DNA of 64,000 nucleotides from Ensifer aridi (GTDB lineage Bacteria; Pseudomonadota; Alphaproteobacteria; Rhizobiales; Rhizobiaceae): contig NZ_LUAV01000037.1 of NCBI RefSeq assembly GCF_002078505.1, forward strand, positions 62,001 through 126,000, given 5' to 3'. Made by a program: the position numbers and the translations under genes. The notes beneath the pieces were generated by a model. That model saw only the letters and a list, made by a program, of their open reading frames with translations. It made no database searches and was not told where the DNA came from. Positions 8,672-17,386 of this stretch are shown in pieces. Position 1 is the first letter of the stretch, and the number at the start of each line of letters is the position of its first letter.

Positions 8672-9952
8672 TCATTGGCTGAGTCCGGACCTGTAATGCA
8701 ACGGCCGTGCCTGTGGTTGCCAAGGCCACACCGCGGCCGGTCGGCGCCGCGCGATCGTCAGCTTTCCTGCGGTGAAATAAAGGAGGAAGGATCCGACGTG
8801 ATAAGGATTGAGCACGTCGACTTCGACGAAGGCCCGTATGAGGAGCAGCATGGCGACACCGAAAAGCACCATGGCTTCCGGATCGCGATCTTCCGAGAGC
8901 ACGCGCTTCAGCTGTCCGAAAACGGCTGCGACCAGCACCATGGTTATGAGTGCAAGCCCGATCAAGCCCGTCTCTACAGCGGCCTCGATGAAGGTATTGT
9001 GGAAATGGAAGCCGGCGCGCGCGGTAATGTAGAACTCCTCCCACAAACGCTCGGCCTCGGAGAAGCCCTGCACCCAATAGGCCTGGTAACCAAGGCCGAC
9101 GATGGGCGCCGCCTTCGCCGCCTCTATCCCCTGCTGCCAGAGGTAGGTACGGCCGGTAAGCGTAGAATCCTTGCCGAAGGCGCCGAGGATCAGGTCGACG
9201 CCGCCGGCATAGACCATCGCGACGGCGGCAACGCTGCCGAAAACCGCCGCGGCAAGGAAAAGGACTTTGCGGCTCGCCGGCCTCAGCGCCAAGATCGCCC
9301 GCGTGCCGAGCGACAGTCCGACGACCGCGGCGGTCGTCAGGACGGAAGTCGCCGATTGGGAGGCGAACAGCGAATAGGCAGAAAGCGCTCCTGCCGCCCC
9401 CGCCGCGCCCATCCACAGCCCCCTTTCGCCCAGCGTGAAGACCGCGACGAGGGCGAAATAGATGCCGAGCGAGGCGTAAAAGCCCAACTGGTTCTTCGAT
9501 GCGAATGCGCCGACGAAGCTGTAGGTACCGTCCAGCGGATCGTAATGATAGATGCCAAACAACAGCGAATAGACGAGGACGATCGAGACACCGGCGATCA
9601 TCCCGCGCGTCAAGGTGCGGATATCGATCGTGCGCATGGCGATCAGCGCGCAGACGACATGGCTCAGGTACTGAATGCCCGTGCGCATCGTCACGCTAGG
9701 TGCGGCCGACCAGAAAACCGTCAGACAGGCGAAGATCGTGAAGGCGATTATCCAGAGATATCTGGCGTAGTTGCCGAGAACCACGCGGTAGTCGACCAGC
9801 ACGAGCGGCAGCCACAGCCCATAATAAAAGAGGATCGAAACCTGTCCGAAGCGGGTCGAATAGGCGAAGACGAACAGCGACAGGGCTACGGCGCATGCAC
9901 CGTAGCCCTCGTTCGCTCCTGGGCTCACGAGGCTCGCCTTGGAGATCCTCAT
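8672..9952 (-). CDS. exoQ: EPS I polymerase ExoQ (Wzy-like)
   Basis: A 426-residue protein with about ten to eleven membrane helices and an O-antigen ligase/polymerase-type periplasmic loop (around residues 270-330). In S. meliloti ExoQ is needed to polymerise repeat units into high-molecular-weight succinoglycan. It starts 7 bases after the exoF stop codon, so it belongs to the exoY-exoF-exoQ-exoZ transcription unit. Length and order match the S. meliloti gene as I recall it. Confidence 0.9.
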   Translation of the reverse strand: MRISKASLVSPGANEGYGACAVALSLFVFAYSTRFGQVSILFYYGLWLPLVLVDYRVVLGNYARYLWIIAFTIFACLTVFWSAAPSVTMRTGIQYLSHVVCALIAMRTIDIRTLTRGMIAGVSIVLVYSLLFGIYHYDPLDGTYSFVGAFASKNQLGFYASLGIYFALVAVFTLGERGLWMGAAGAAGALSAYSLFASQSATSVLTTAAVVGLSLGTRAILALRPASRKVLFLAAAVFGSVAAVAMVYAGGVDLILGAFGKDSTLTGRTYLWQQGIEAAKAAPIVGLGYQAYWVQGFSEAERLWEEFYITARAGFHFHNTFIEAAVETGLIGLALITMVLVAAVFGQLKRVLSEDRDPEAMVLFGVAMLLLIRAFVEVDVLNPYHVGSFLLYFTAGKLTIARRRPAAVWPWQPQARPLHYRSGLSQ

Positions 9953-9959
9953 ACCCGCC

Positions 9960-11225
9960 TCATCGCATTGCTAATGCGGAATTCACCTTGATGACGTCGC
10001 CAGGCAGCACAGGGGTGTTCTCGTCCGCCGCGATCTCCGTCGGCTTGCCATCCTTTTCGCGGACAATCGTGTAAGTAATCGTCGCGGCCTGTTCTTCAAG
10101 TTGCGCCGCTTCCGCCGATTGCATCAGCGCCTCCGTCATGAGATCTCGGCTCGTGCCGAGCTTCAACGTCAGCGTATCGAGTTCGGCTTCGGTATTCTGC
10201 AGCTCCTGAGCGAGTTGGGCATCCCAATCGTTGCGCAGATTGGTCTCGTCCTGCGCCGCCTTGCTCGCGTCCTGCTTCGCCTTTAGCGACGCCGTGTCGA
10301 TATCGAGAAGCTGCGATTGGACGTCCGCAACCCGCTGCTCCAGCGAAAGCTTGCGCTGGCTGAGCGCCAGGCCCTTCTCGGCGAGGCTGTCGACCTTGTC
10401 GCGGTCCTCCATGGCGAGCTCGAGCTGGCGCTGCTGCGTTTCGGATTTCTTCGCAAGCGATTCGATCTCGCTTTGAAGAAGCGATCTGAGATCGGCGAGT
10501 GCATCGAGTTGGCGCTGCTGCCGCTTGTCGCGCGATTCCATCAGCGCCGTCTCGCTCTCAAGTAGCTTGTCTGCGCCCGGCACGTTTGTCAGTTCCTCGG
10601 GCAGTGTGATCTTGTCACGCCTGGCGATTTCCGCCTGGAGGCGGGCACGACGAATAAGCAGTCGGCTGCGCTCTGCCACCTGAACTGCCGATTCTCCGCT
10701 AGCGTTGATGAAGTCGCGGGCAAACCGCTGCCCATTGTCGGCCTGCTTCAGCCCTCCCCCGAGGCTGATCGCTTTCAATACTGTCATGTTCGGGGCATAG
10801 GGATATTCGCCAGGCGTTTCCACCTCGCCGGAAAGGTAGACCGGACGGTACTGCGCCATCTCGACCGAGGCGGACGGGCGGTCCCGGAGACCGAAGAGCT
10901 TCTGCATCTTTATCCCGATCTCTTCCGCGACTTCTGTCGTCGTGCGGCCGCTCGCGGGCAAATCACCGACGAAGGGCAAGGAAACATTGCCGGACGCACC
11001 GACCGTGTACTCGCCGCTGACTGCCGACCAGTCGCGAACCGTGCCTTCGGCGGTCTGCCATTCGGCTACGCGAATCCGGAGCTTGTCCATCACGCCGAGG
11101 CGATATTCGTCGGCCCGCGCCATGGACGCCCCGGCGGTTGCGAGAGCCGCAATGAGCGCGAAGCGGGTAATATAAGAAAGCGTGCAGGAACCAGCGGATT
11201 TCCCTGAAGTTCTGATCAGTTGCAT
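9960..11225 (-). CDS. exoF: ExoF, periplasmic/outer-membrane polysaccharide export protein
   Basis: A 421-residue protein with a signal peptide (about residues 1-38, ending near ASMARA). A polysaccharide export (OPX, Wza-like) domain follows: YRLGVMDKLRIRVAEW, then SGEYTVGASGNVSLPFVGDLPASG, then a SLBB-like part with VYLSGEVETPGEYPY. The C-terminal half (about 190-385) is a long coiled coil rich in K, E, Q and L. This fits the export channel component of EPS I. It follows exoY by 54 bases in the same operon. Confidence 0.92.
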   Translation of the reverse strand: MQLIRTSGKSAGSCTLSYITRFALIAALATAGASMARADEYRLGVMDKLRIRVAEWQTAEGTVRDWSAVSGEYTVGASGNVSLPFVGDLPASGRTTTEVAEEIGIKMQKLFGLRDRPSASVEMAQYRPVYLSGEVETPGEYPYAPNMTVLKAISLGGGLKQADNGQRFARDFINASGESAVQVAERSRLLIRRARLQAEIARRDKITLPEELTNVPGADKLLESETALMESRDKRQQRQLDALADLRSLLQSEIESLAKKSETQQRQLELAMEDRDKVDSLAEKGLALSQRKLSLEQRVADVQSQLLDIDTASLKAKQDASKAAQDETNLRNDWDAQLAQELQNTEAELDTLTLKLGTSRDLMTEALMQSAEAAQLEEQAATITYTIVREKDGKPTEIAADENTPVLPGDVIKVNSALAMR

Positions 11226-11279
11226 TTTGAGATTTTCTCGTTGCTTGACGTCGCCCCGAACCGGGCCAGCGCCAAGATT

Positions 11280-11960
11280 TCAATAGCTGCCGCGGGAGAA
11301 GCAGACGGCGGGGATAGTCTTGAAGACAATGACAAGGTCGGCCAGAAGCGACCAATTCTGGACATATTGTGTGTCGAACGCCACGCGGGCGTCATAGGAT
11401 ACATCGTTGCGGCCGCTGATTTGCCAAAGACCTGTCAGGCCCGGACGCGAGCGCAGATAGTAGACGGCGGCCGAATCGTAGAGCTCGAGCTCGTCTTCGA
11501 CCACCGGGCGGGGGCCGACGATGCTCATTTCACCGCGAATGATGTTAAGGAGCTGCGGCAGCTCATCGAGGCTGAGTTTGCGCAGAACGCTTCCGACGAC
11601 AGTCACACGCGGATCGTTCTGAAGCTTGCGAGTGGTACGCCATTCCTCGTGGGCTTCGGGATTGGCCTTGAAATAGTTCCTCAGCACCTGATCGCCATTT
11701 TCCACCATCGTGCGGAATTTGAGGCACTTGAAGGACTGGCCATTGTGGCCGATTCGGCGATGCCCATAGAAAACACTGCCGCCGTCGGAAAATTTGACGA
11801 GCGTCATGATGAGCAGGAAGAGGGGACTGAAGAGGATAAGAGCCAGGGACGCGGCAGCAATGTCGAAGCTGCGTTTTGCCATGCCCCCGATAGGTCGGAC
11901 GGCTCCTGTCTCCTCGGGGATGAAAAACGGCGAACTGGCCGAGCGAGTCGCGGACTTCAT
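11280..11960 (-). CDS. exoY: Undecaprenyl-phosphate galactose phosphotransferase ExoY
   Basis: A 226-residue membrane enzyme that starts EPS I synthesis by moving galactose-1-phosphate from UDP-galactose to the lipid carrier. Seen: one membrane helix (about residues 32-54), then the family core KFRTM, the DELPQLLNIIRGEMSIVGPRPV block and PGLTGLWQISGRN. The frame is open further upstream, but the ATG at 11958-11960 (MKSATRS) has GGAG 8 bases before it and gives the 226 residues I recall for S. meliloti ExoY. It is the first gene of the minus-strand operon and faces exoX across a 768-base regulatory region. Confidence 0.94.
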   Translation of the reverse strand: MKSATRSASSPFFIPEETGAVRPIGGMAKRSFDIAAASLALILFSPLFLLIMTLVKFSDGGSVFYGHRRIGHNGQSFKCLKFRTMVENGDQVLRNYFKANPEAHEEWRTTRKLQNDPRVTVVGSVLRKLSLDELPQLLNIIRGEMSIVGPRPVVEDELELYDSAAVYYLRSRPGLTGLWQISGRNDVSYDARVAFDTQYVQNWSLLADLVIVFKTIPAVCFSRGSY

Positions 11961-12728
11961 AGAGGTGACTCCATTTAGGTTGGCGATTGTCGGTCCCGTG
12001 GGACGCGGGCTCACTAGCGCGAGTGTATGGTGAGATTTTGTCTTTTGAAGGCGGAATGATGGCAGCCTTCTGACGCCTCTGCCCAAAGCGGTTCGGAGGC
12101 GTATTCATCGCGAAATATTACGAAAAGTTAAGTATGATGATTGGAAATTACAACCAGGATAGTTTGTCACAAGGCTGCCATGCGGAAGCATCGCCACGGA
12201 TTAATTATTTCGAATTATAAAGTATTGGAATTGTCGGATCATTTTTTCATTGGAGGACGCGGAGCCGATCGTTGCGCCAAATTGACGACGGCCAATTTCC
12301 CCAGGTTTTTTGCAGTGCATCATGATATTGCACTGCACAGTTTCTGCGGCGTATTATGTCAGACGTTGTAACAAAAGTTGATCAACGAAAGTCAGGGCAG
12401 CAGACGCGAATGATGCAGCAACCAGAAGGAGTTCGCGTTTTCCCCCTACAATTTTACGGGTTTCAGTCGAGTTCCCTCCGCCTTCAAACTTCGCTCGGAA
12501 ATAACTATATATTTCAAAGGAACATATTCGTGATTACACCCATTAGAGTCACACGCAATGAGCCGACTGTTAAAGAGGACGGAAAGATTTCCGACGTAAC
12601 ATCGAGGGCTACAAAGTAGCGTTTGCATGTTGAAGAGAAAAGCGGGCACCAATATAGTGACCGTACAGGAGGAGAGGACGAAAGTCCGATGACCGTTCCA
12701 GTCTTAGATCCGGGAGCAAGTTAGCGCC
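11961..12728. promoter_or_regulatory. exoY-exoX divergent regulatory region
   Basis: A 768-base AT-rich gap with no believable gene. It must hold the promoters of the exoY operon and of exoX. Its clearest signal is the inverted repeat at 12311-12337, listed separately. In S. meliloti the region before exoY is a known target of MucR; that is recalled knowledge. I could not place start sites. Confidence 0.6.
12311..12337. promoter_or_regulatory. Inverted repeat TGCAGTGCA / TGCACTGCA
   Basis: A perfect 9-bp inverted repeat with a 9-base spacer that contains TCATGA. The left arm is preceded by GTTTTTT. The same 9-mer lies upstream of the exoH remnant (16984), wgaA (51719) and wgeA (57345), which makes it a candidate binding site for a regulator shared by both EPS clusters. 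Confidence 0.6.
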
Positions 12729-13019
12729 ATGTTCGCACCGCGCTTTTTTGTGAGCATGATTGGCGCTTTAACGGCTTTTGCCGTCGCAACCTATTTCCTC
12801 AGCGGTTCGCTTGCTTCAACCGCGATTCAGACGCTGATTTGTGCCATACTCATGCAGGTAGGCTATTTCGTCACCGTCCTGTTCCTGGTTTGGAAGGAGG
12901 CGCGCGAACGTCGCCGAATGTCCTTGCAAAAGGTGACGGTCGAGCCAGCGAATGACGAGATGCAATCGGGCAAGGTCTCCTTGCGCAGGCTCAATCGACC
13001 GCATCATTTCAATTCCTGA
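12729..13019 (+). CDS. exoX: ExoX, small membrane modulator of EPS I synthesis
   Basis: A 96-residue protein with two hydrophobic segments (about residues 7-27 and 35-57) and a basic, soluble C-terminal tail. In S. meliloti ExoX is 98 residues and lowers EPS I production post-translationally, in a ratio with ExoY. It is divergent from exoY, as expected. There are a few weak purine-rich stretches before the ATG. Confidence 0.9.
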   Translation: MFAPRFFVSMIGALTAFAVATYFLSGSLASTAIQTLICAILMQVGYFVTVLFLVWKEARERRRMSLQKVTVEPANDEMQSGKVSLRRLNRPHHFNS

Positions 13020-13172
13020 AACCGCGCTGACGCGCGCGGGTTTGCGCTTCCCTGGCAACTGCAAAAAAGTTGTCGTTTGACGCGTTTGCGACACGATCGC
13101 GCGGCATGGTCCCGCGTGCCCGGCGGGAATATGGATCGCGTCGGCGCATCCGATGACCTGCTGGAGGCCCGT

Positions 13173-14195
13173 ATGACCGCATCGACGCCCGCAAACGTCT
13201 GCATTATCATTGCCGCGAAGAACGCCGCCGACACCATAGCGAGAGCAATTGCCTCTGCGCTGGCCGAACCGGAGGCGACGGAAGTCGTCGTGATCGACGA
13301 CGGTTCGACCGATGATACCGCGGCCGCAGCGCGGGGCGCCGACGACGGGACCGGACGGCTGAATATCGTTCGCTTCGACGAGAACCGCGGCCCTGCCGCG
13401 GCACGCAATCATGCAATCTCGATCTCGCGCTCCCCGCTTCTCGGCATCCTCGACGCGGACGATTTCTTTTTTCCTGGCCGCCTGCGGCAGCTGCTCGCGG
13501 AGGACGGCTGGGACTTCATCGCCGACAACATCGCCTTCATCGATGCAACGCAGGCGGCGAGCGCTCACGGCAAGATCGACCGTTTCGCACCGAGCCCTCG
13601 TCTCATCGACCTTATCGGCTTTGTGGAGGGGAACATCTCGCGGCGCGGTGTGCGCCGCGGCGAAATCGGGTTTTTGAAGCCGCTGATGCGGCGCGCCTTC
13701 CTCGACGAACATCGGCTTCGCTACAATGAGACCCTACGCCTTGGTGAAGACTATGATCTCTACGCGCGGGCGCTGGCGAAGGGAGCACGCTACAAGATCA
13801 TTCATAGCTGCGGCTATGCCGCTGTCGTCCGCGGCAATTCACTAAGCGGCAACCACCGGACGATCGACCTCAAACGTCTATACGAGGCCGACCGGACGAT
13901 TCTCGCCGAAACTCGACTGAGCAGGGCTGCCGAGGCCGCCCTGCGCCGGCACGAACGCCACATCCGCGACCGCTACGAGCTGCGGCATTTTCTCGACGTC
14001 AAGAATCAGAAAGGCCTAATAAGCGCGGCCGCCTATGCGTTCAGCCATCCGGGCGCGCTGCCGGCAATTGCGGGCGGAATCCTTGCGGACAAAACCGAAC
14101 GCTTTCGCCGCCGGTCGGCGGCACCCCTGGCAATTGGTGGAACAGGCGATGTTCGCTATCTGCTGGAGGCGTTCGCGGCGGAACGTCCGAAGTGA
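13173..14195 (+). CDS. exoU: Glycosyltransferase ExoU (family 2)
   Basis: A 340-residue cytoplasmic GT-A glycosyltransferase. Seen: the nucleotide-sugar start VCIIIAAKNAADTI, VVVIDDGSTDDT, and the DxD motif ILDADDFF. In S. meliloti ExoU adds the sixth sugar, a glucose, of the EPS I octasaccharide. I start at the ATG at 13173, which has GGAGG about 5 bases upstream; the frame is open earlier without a comparable signal. The next S. meliloti genes, exoV, exoW and exoT, are not here: a broken cupin gene follows instead. The enzyme resembles ExoO nearby, so exact acceptor specificity is inferred from order. Confidence 0.85.
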   Translation: MTASTPANVCIIIAAKNAADTIARAIASALAEPEATEVVVIDDGSTDDTAAAARGADDGTGRLNIVRFDENRGPAAARNHAISISRSPLLGILDADDFFFPGRLRQLLAEDGWDFIADNIAFIDATQAASAHGKIDRFAPSPRLIDLIGFVEGNISRRGVRRGEIGFLKPLMRRAFLDEHRLRYNETLRLGEDYDLYARALAKGARYKIIHSCGYAAVVRGNSLSGNHRTIDLKRLYEADRTILAETRLSRAAEAALRRHERHIRDRYELRHFLDVKNQKGLISAAAYAFSHPGALPAIAGGILADKTERFRRRSAAPLAIGGTGDVRYLLEAFAAERPK

Positions 14196-14387
14196 GCGGA
14201 GGCTAAGCGCGTCTAAAGAGCGTCGCGTCCAATCGAAATTCATGCGATGTGGAGGCGGCCCGACAGGCGGGCGCAATATTCTAGCCGCGGAAAAAGTGCG
14301 GCGGAGAATCGGCCAGCCCTTACGCAAAATGTGGAATCTTGGCGTATGTCTGCGCAACAGACATACGCCATCGACTTGGGCCACTAT

Positions 14388-14841
14388 TCAGCCCGGCGGC
14401 GGACCCATTATCTCGAGTCCAAACTGGACCGCCGCCATGGTCGCAATCTCGTCCGGGTTCTCGTCTCCCAGATCGGCAACTACCTCGAAGAAGTGTTCAA
14501 AGTCTGCGGGTAGGATGACGGTCAAGAGGCGGCCGGGGACCGTACCAATGTTCTTGAAGGAGTGGACCTGACGGCGGGGTAACAATGCGATACAGCCGGG
14601 GCTGATGTCGAATACTTCATCGCCACGCCAAATTTCGAAACGTCCCTTCGATCACTTAGGAGATTTCATCTTCCCGGCTATGGCGGTGCAGCGGTGCAGC
14701 GACATCTGGCGGCACCATCTCCTCGATCACGGATGCGTCGAGCCTGCCGGCTGAATCGCGACGAATGATCATGGTCTCACCGAAAACCTCGAGTGCGCAG
14801 TCCGCTTTCGCTCGGGGTGCATTGCTCCCCGGTTGTGCCAT
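14388..14841 (-). pseudogene. Broken cupin-domain gene
   Basis: The two halves of one cupin protein can be read on the minus strand. The first (14841 to about 14656) ends HRHSREDEIS and then a TAA. The second continues in another frame: after VIEGT the reading shifts by one base to FEIWRGDEVFDISPGCIALLPRRQVHSFKNIG. HxH..E and the later PRxxxHSFKN are the usual cupin metal and fold motifs. A stop codon plus a one-base frameshift make it non-functional unless the sequence has an error. It occupies the place of exoV-exoW-exoT. Confidence 0.75.
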
Positions 14842-15407
14842 CCCGCTCGTCCATCAGTCTTACTCAGCACCATAGTCCTGTGCCGGACCCATCTCAAGAC
14901 TCGCCTGCGAGTCTGGCCGTCAGGTCGCCGCCTATCTGGCCGCTGCGCGGATTGAAGACAGCAACACTTTATTCAGGCCTTGGGGCGAGGCAAACCCGGT
15001 CTTCCACGTCCTTCAGATTTCTTAAGCAAGACGAACCCTTATACCTTTTGCCCGGTAGGCGGTTTGTCAGGAACTCAACCTGAGAGTCCACACTTCAATT
15101 AAGGGCTGGGGCGAACCGGTCGCGCTCCTTTCACTCAGACGTAAACGCCTTGGGCGTGCAATTGCCTGAAGGGTCACCACCTGGTGGCTCGGGAATTGCC
15201 TGGCAGGGCGCGTCGGCGCGTGACGTCCGACCTTGCGGGCGCGATTCGCGGCCGGCCGCTGACCACGGATGTACTGGCAAGGCAGAGCCGCGAAGCGGAA
15301 AAGGTCGGGGCAGCCCGGCCTTTTTGTTTCCGGCATGCCGCGGCCGGCAGGAACGGTTTTCATCACTCCGCGTTACCGCTTCGATGGCAACAACACGGAG
15401 TTGCGCG
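14842..15407. other. Gap between cupin pseudogene and small peptide gene
   Basis: About 565 bases. A good terminator hairpin on the plus strand (15303-15325) suggests that some short transcript ends here, but I cannot identify an RNA family or a coding region with a ribosome-binding site. This is where remnants of exoV, exoW or exoT might be sought; I recognise none by eye. Confidence 0.4.
15303..15325 (+). terminator. Rho-independent terminator
   Basis: GGTCGGG and CCCGGCC pair (one G-T) around GCA-type loop bases, followed directly by TTTTTG. No gene is recognised just upstream on this strand, so the transcript it ends is unknown and could be a small RNA. Confidence 0.6.
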
Positions 15408-15482
15408 ATGAAAGGCATCATTCTCTGGCTGATGGGTGTCCCCCTTATCGTCATTATCCTCCTTTACATGTTCGTCTTCTGA
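15408..15482 (+). CDS. 24-residue hydrophobic peptide
   Basis: A very short frame, MKGIILWLMGVPLIVIILLY followed by MFVF, with GGAG 8 bases before the ATG. It is almost entirely one membrane helix. Small single-helix peptides with an MKGIILWL-type start are common in rhizobia as I recall them, so I think it is translated. Function unknown. It stands alone between a terminator and exoI. Confidence 0.6.
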   Translation: MKGIILWLMGVPLIVIILLYMFVF

Positions 15483-15660
15483 CCGTGCTTGCGAGTCGCA
15501 TCCCTCTTGCCGCCGTTGGCCGGCTCCCGCGCGATGGTATGCCTCGCGAGCATTGTCCGATTGCGCGCCGAGGCCGCCATTCACCCACAATTTTGAAGGA
15601 TGCGAAGGGCGATCAACCTGGGTTAGCCTGACCGCAGACGGGACTGAACGGGAATGGGGC

Positions 15661-16233
15661 ATGAATCGCACCGGGAGCGCTGCAGAGATTTGCGGCAAGA
15701 AAGCGCCGTCGCGAAGCTTGCTCGCCCTAGCGATACGAAGGGTCCGTGCCGCACTGGCATGGTTTTTGTTAAGCCAAAGCGCCGCGGCTTCGGAAGCCCT
15801 CATCGGCTACGCCTTCGTGATCGACGGCGATACTATTGAAATTGCGGGCGAACGCATCCAACTTAACGGCGTGGATGCGCCGGAAGCGTGGCAAGTCTGC
15901 CTCGATGAAACAGGAACGGATTACCGGTGCGGCAAGGAATCGGCCTCGGCCTTGGACACATTTCTCTCGGCATCGCGTCCGACGCGTTGCGAGTTCGTCG
16001 CGCGCGATCGCTATGGCCGATTTGTCGGGACATGTTTTCGGGCCGACGGCAAGGATGTGAACCGCTGGCTCGTCGAGACCGGCAACGCGATCGATCGGGG
16101 AACATATGGCAGTGGTCTCTACGCCTCCGCCCAGCAAATGGCGAGGTCGATAGGTGCCGGAATCTGGCGTGGGCAGCCCGATCGTACCTGCGCGGCGCGC
16201 CCCGGACGCGTGAACCAAAAGCCAACCTGCTGA
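15661..16233 (+). CDS. exoI: ExoI, thermonuclease-like secreted protein
   Basis: A 190-residue protein with an N-terminal hydrophobic export segment (about residues 18-43) and a staphylococcal-nuclease-like domain. Seen: GYAFVIDGDTIEIAGERIQLNGVDAPE, the typical opening with the catalytic-type Asp and Arg positions, and later DRYGRFVGTC. The family contains calcium-dependent nucleases; ExoI has been linked to EPS I synthesis in S. meliloti, though its activity is unclear to me. The ATG at 15661 gives close to the expected length, while the frame is open earlier. Position before the exoK side of the cluster supports the name. Confidence 0.8.
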   Translation: MNRTGSAAEICGKKAPSRSLLALAIRRVRAALAWFLLSQSAAASEALIGYAFVIDGDTIEIAGERIQLNGVDAPEAWQVCLDETGTDYRCGKESASALDTFLSASRPTRCEFVARDRYGRFVGTCFRADGKDVNRWLVETGNAIDRGTYGSGLYASAQQMARSIGAGIWRGQPDRTCAARPGRVNQKPTC

Positions 16234-16252
16234 AGGCTGCAAACGAGGCTCT

Positions 16253-16510
16253 ATGATCGCCGAACTCTGGATCTTGTGCGCTATTGGTACTGCCGTCATC
16301 GCAGCGATCCGGGGCGGTCATAGTCTGCGCTGGTTGCTGATCGGCTGCATTCTCGGACCGGTAGGAGTTCTCGCGGCAATCTTCATGCCTTCGCTGAAAT
16401 CGAAAGAGCCGGATGTTGCCGCCAAGCGCCAGATCGAAATCGACGAACTGACAAAGCCGCTCCAAGGAAGCGACACCAAGACCGTTTCCGCAAAGTCGAA
16501 ACAGCAATAG
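16253..16510 (+). CDS. Small membrane protein next to exoI
   Basis: An 85-residue protein with two hydrophobic segments (about 3-20 and 28-46) and a charged, lysine-rich tail. It starts 19 bases after exoI on the same strand, so the two are probably co-transcribed. I recall a gene at this place in S. meliloti between exoI and exoH, but no known function. Confidence 0.7.
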   Translation: MIAELWILCAIGTAVIAAIRGGHSLRWLLIGCILGPVGVLAAIFMPSLKSKEPDVAAKRQIEIDELTKPLQGSDTKTVSAKSKQQ

Positions 16511-16553
16511 GCGGAAACGGCGCGGCCGGCTGCTACACATGAGCCATCAAAAA

Positions 16554-16574
16554 GGCCCGCCGATTCGGCGGGCC
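16554..16574. terminator. GC-rich hairpin after the exoI unit
   Basis: A perfect stem, GGCCCGCCG with CGGCGGGCC, around a 3-base loop. The T-run needed for Rho-independent termination is present only when read on the minus strand (five A bases precede it on the plus strand). It lies 43 bases after the small membrane gene and may act in both directions or be a remnant. Confidence 0.5.
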
Positions 16575-17118
16575 TGGATTGGTGATGAAACGATTAAAGT
16601 ATGTAAAGCAATATCGCGCTGCGAGAAGCACTTTTCCAGTAACATTTTAGGGGCGATTGCCAGGCAACGGAGATCGAGCGCGGCCCTGTTTGGCGTCCTC
16701 GTCACGTCCACGGAGCGCAGAATCTTTTCGGCTATGAAGCTGACGTGCCGCCAAAGGATCGCCCGATGGTCGCCGCATTTCCTTCATTTAAACGCTGAAA
16801 TTCCCCTCTTTTCCTCACCTGAAAAGCTTTCTACCGAAAAATTCACAGCCGCAAAACTCAACCGGAGGTAGCCCCAGGAATTTACGGGGAACAATTTCTG
16901 CAACATACGATGAAACCGGGATTTTTTGCCAGAAAGCATGCGCGGAGGGCAGCAGCTCGATTTGCGGTGGCTCGCCGCTTAGGTGCAGTGCAGCATGATT
17001 TCATTCACTTTGCTGCTGCGCTGCCATATTTTTTCTTCGAGGATGCCCTAGTCTCTTCGGTGCGGGCCTAAGTCTGCTCTGTTGAAACGGTCGCCGCCGA
17101 GGCGCCGCCTGATCGGGA
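16575..17118. promoter_or_regulatory. Regulatory region before exoH remnant and exoK
   Basis: About 545 bases without a believable gene. At 16984-16999 it carries TGCAGTGCA followed by GCATGAT, almost the same as the exoY-exoX site (TGCAGTGCA then TCATGAT). In S. meliloti, MucR is reported to bind upstream of exoH and of exoY, which are exactly these two places. The promoter of the exoK-L-A-M-O-N-P operon should lie here. Confidence 0.55.
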
Positions 17119-17382
17119 GTGACTGAAATCGTGAGTATGGACGCGAATGTCTCCTCGCGCATCAATCTGATGCGCATTCTGCTGACCTCGAGCATCGGTT
17201 TTGCGCATATCCCCTACAACCCGCAGTCGAGCCCCCTTCTCGGCACCTATGGGTTCGTCAACTGGCTTCGCGTCTTCCTCTGCGAGGGCCTTATTCGGAT
17301 CGGCGTCCCCTGCCTGAGCGCGATCTCCGGCTATCTCCCGTTCCGGCGCGGGGCCGCGGACTTCGCCCATTGGAAGGTATAA
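17119..17382 (+). pseudogene. exoH: Truncated exoH (succinyltransferase) remnant
   Basis: Only 87 codons survive of a gene that is about 370 codons in S. meliloti. The reading VTEIVSMDANVSSRINLMRI, then a first membrane helix and GTYGFVNWLRVFL and RIGVPCLSAISGYLPFRRG, fits the N-terminal part of ExoH-type acyltransferases. The frame then stops at 17380-17382, four bases before the exoK start, and most membrane helices are gone. The last codons still provide the GGAAGG ribosome-binding site of exoK, so the deletion kept exoK expression possible. The start is GTG at 17119 or ATG at 17137. Loss predicts EPS I without succinyl groups. Confidence 0.82.
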
Positions 17383-17386
17383 AACA

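Noticed and set aside
12141..12652. Short frames in the exoY-exoX gap (76-87 codons)
   Set aside because: They lack ribosome-binding sites and family motifs, and they lie over the regulatory inverted repeat.
14842..15300. A possible tRNA or known small RNA before the terminator
   Set aside because: I found no T-arm consensus, no cloverleaf and no match to RNA families that I can recall.
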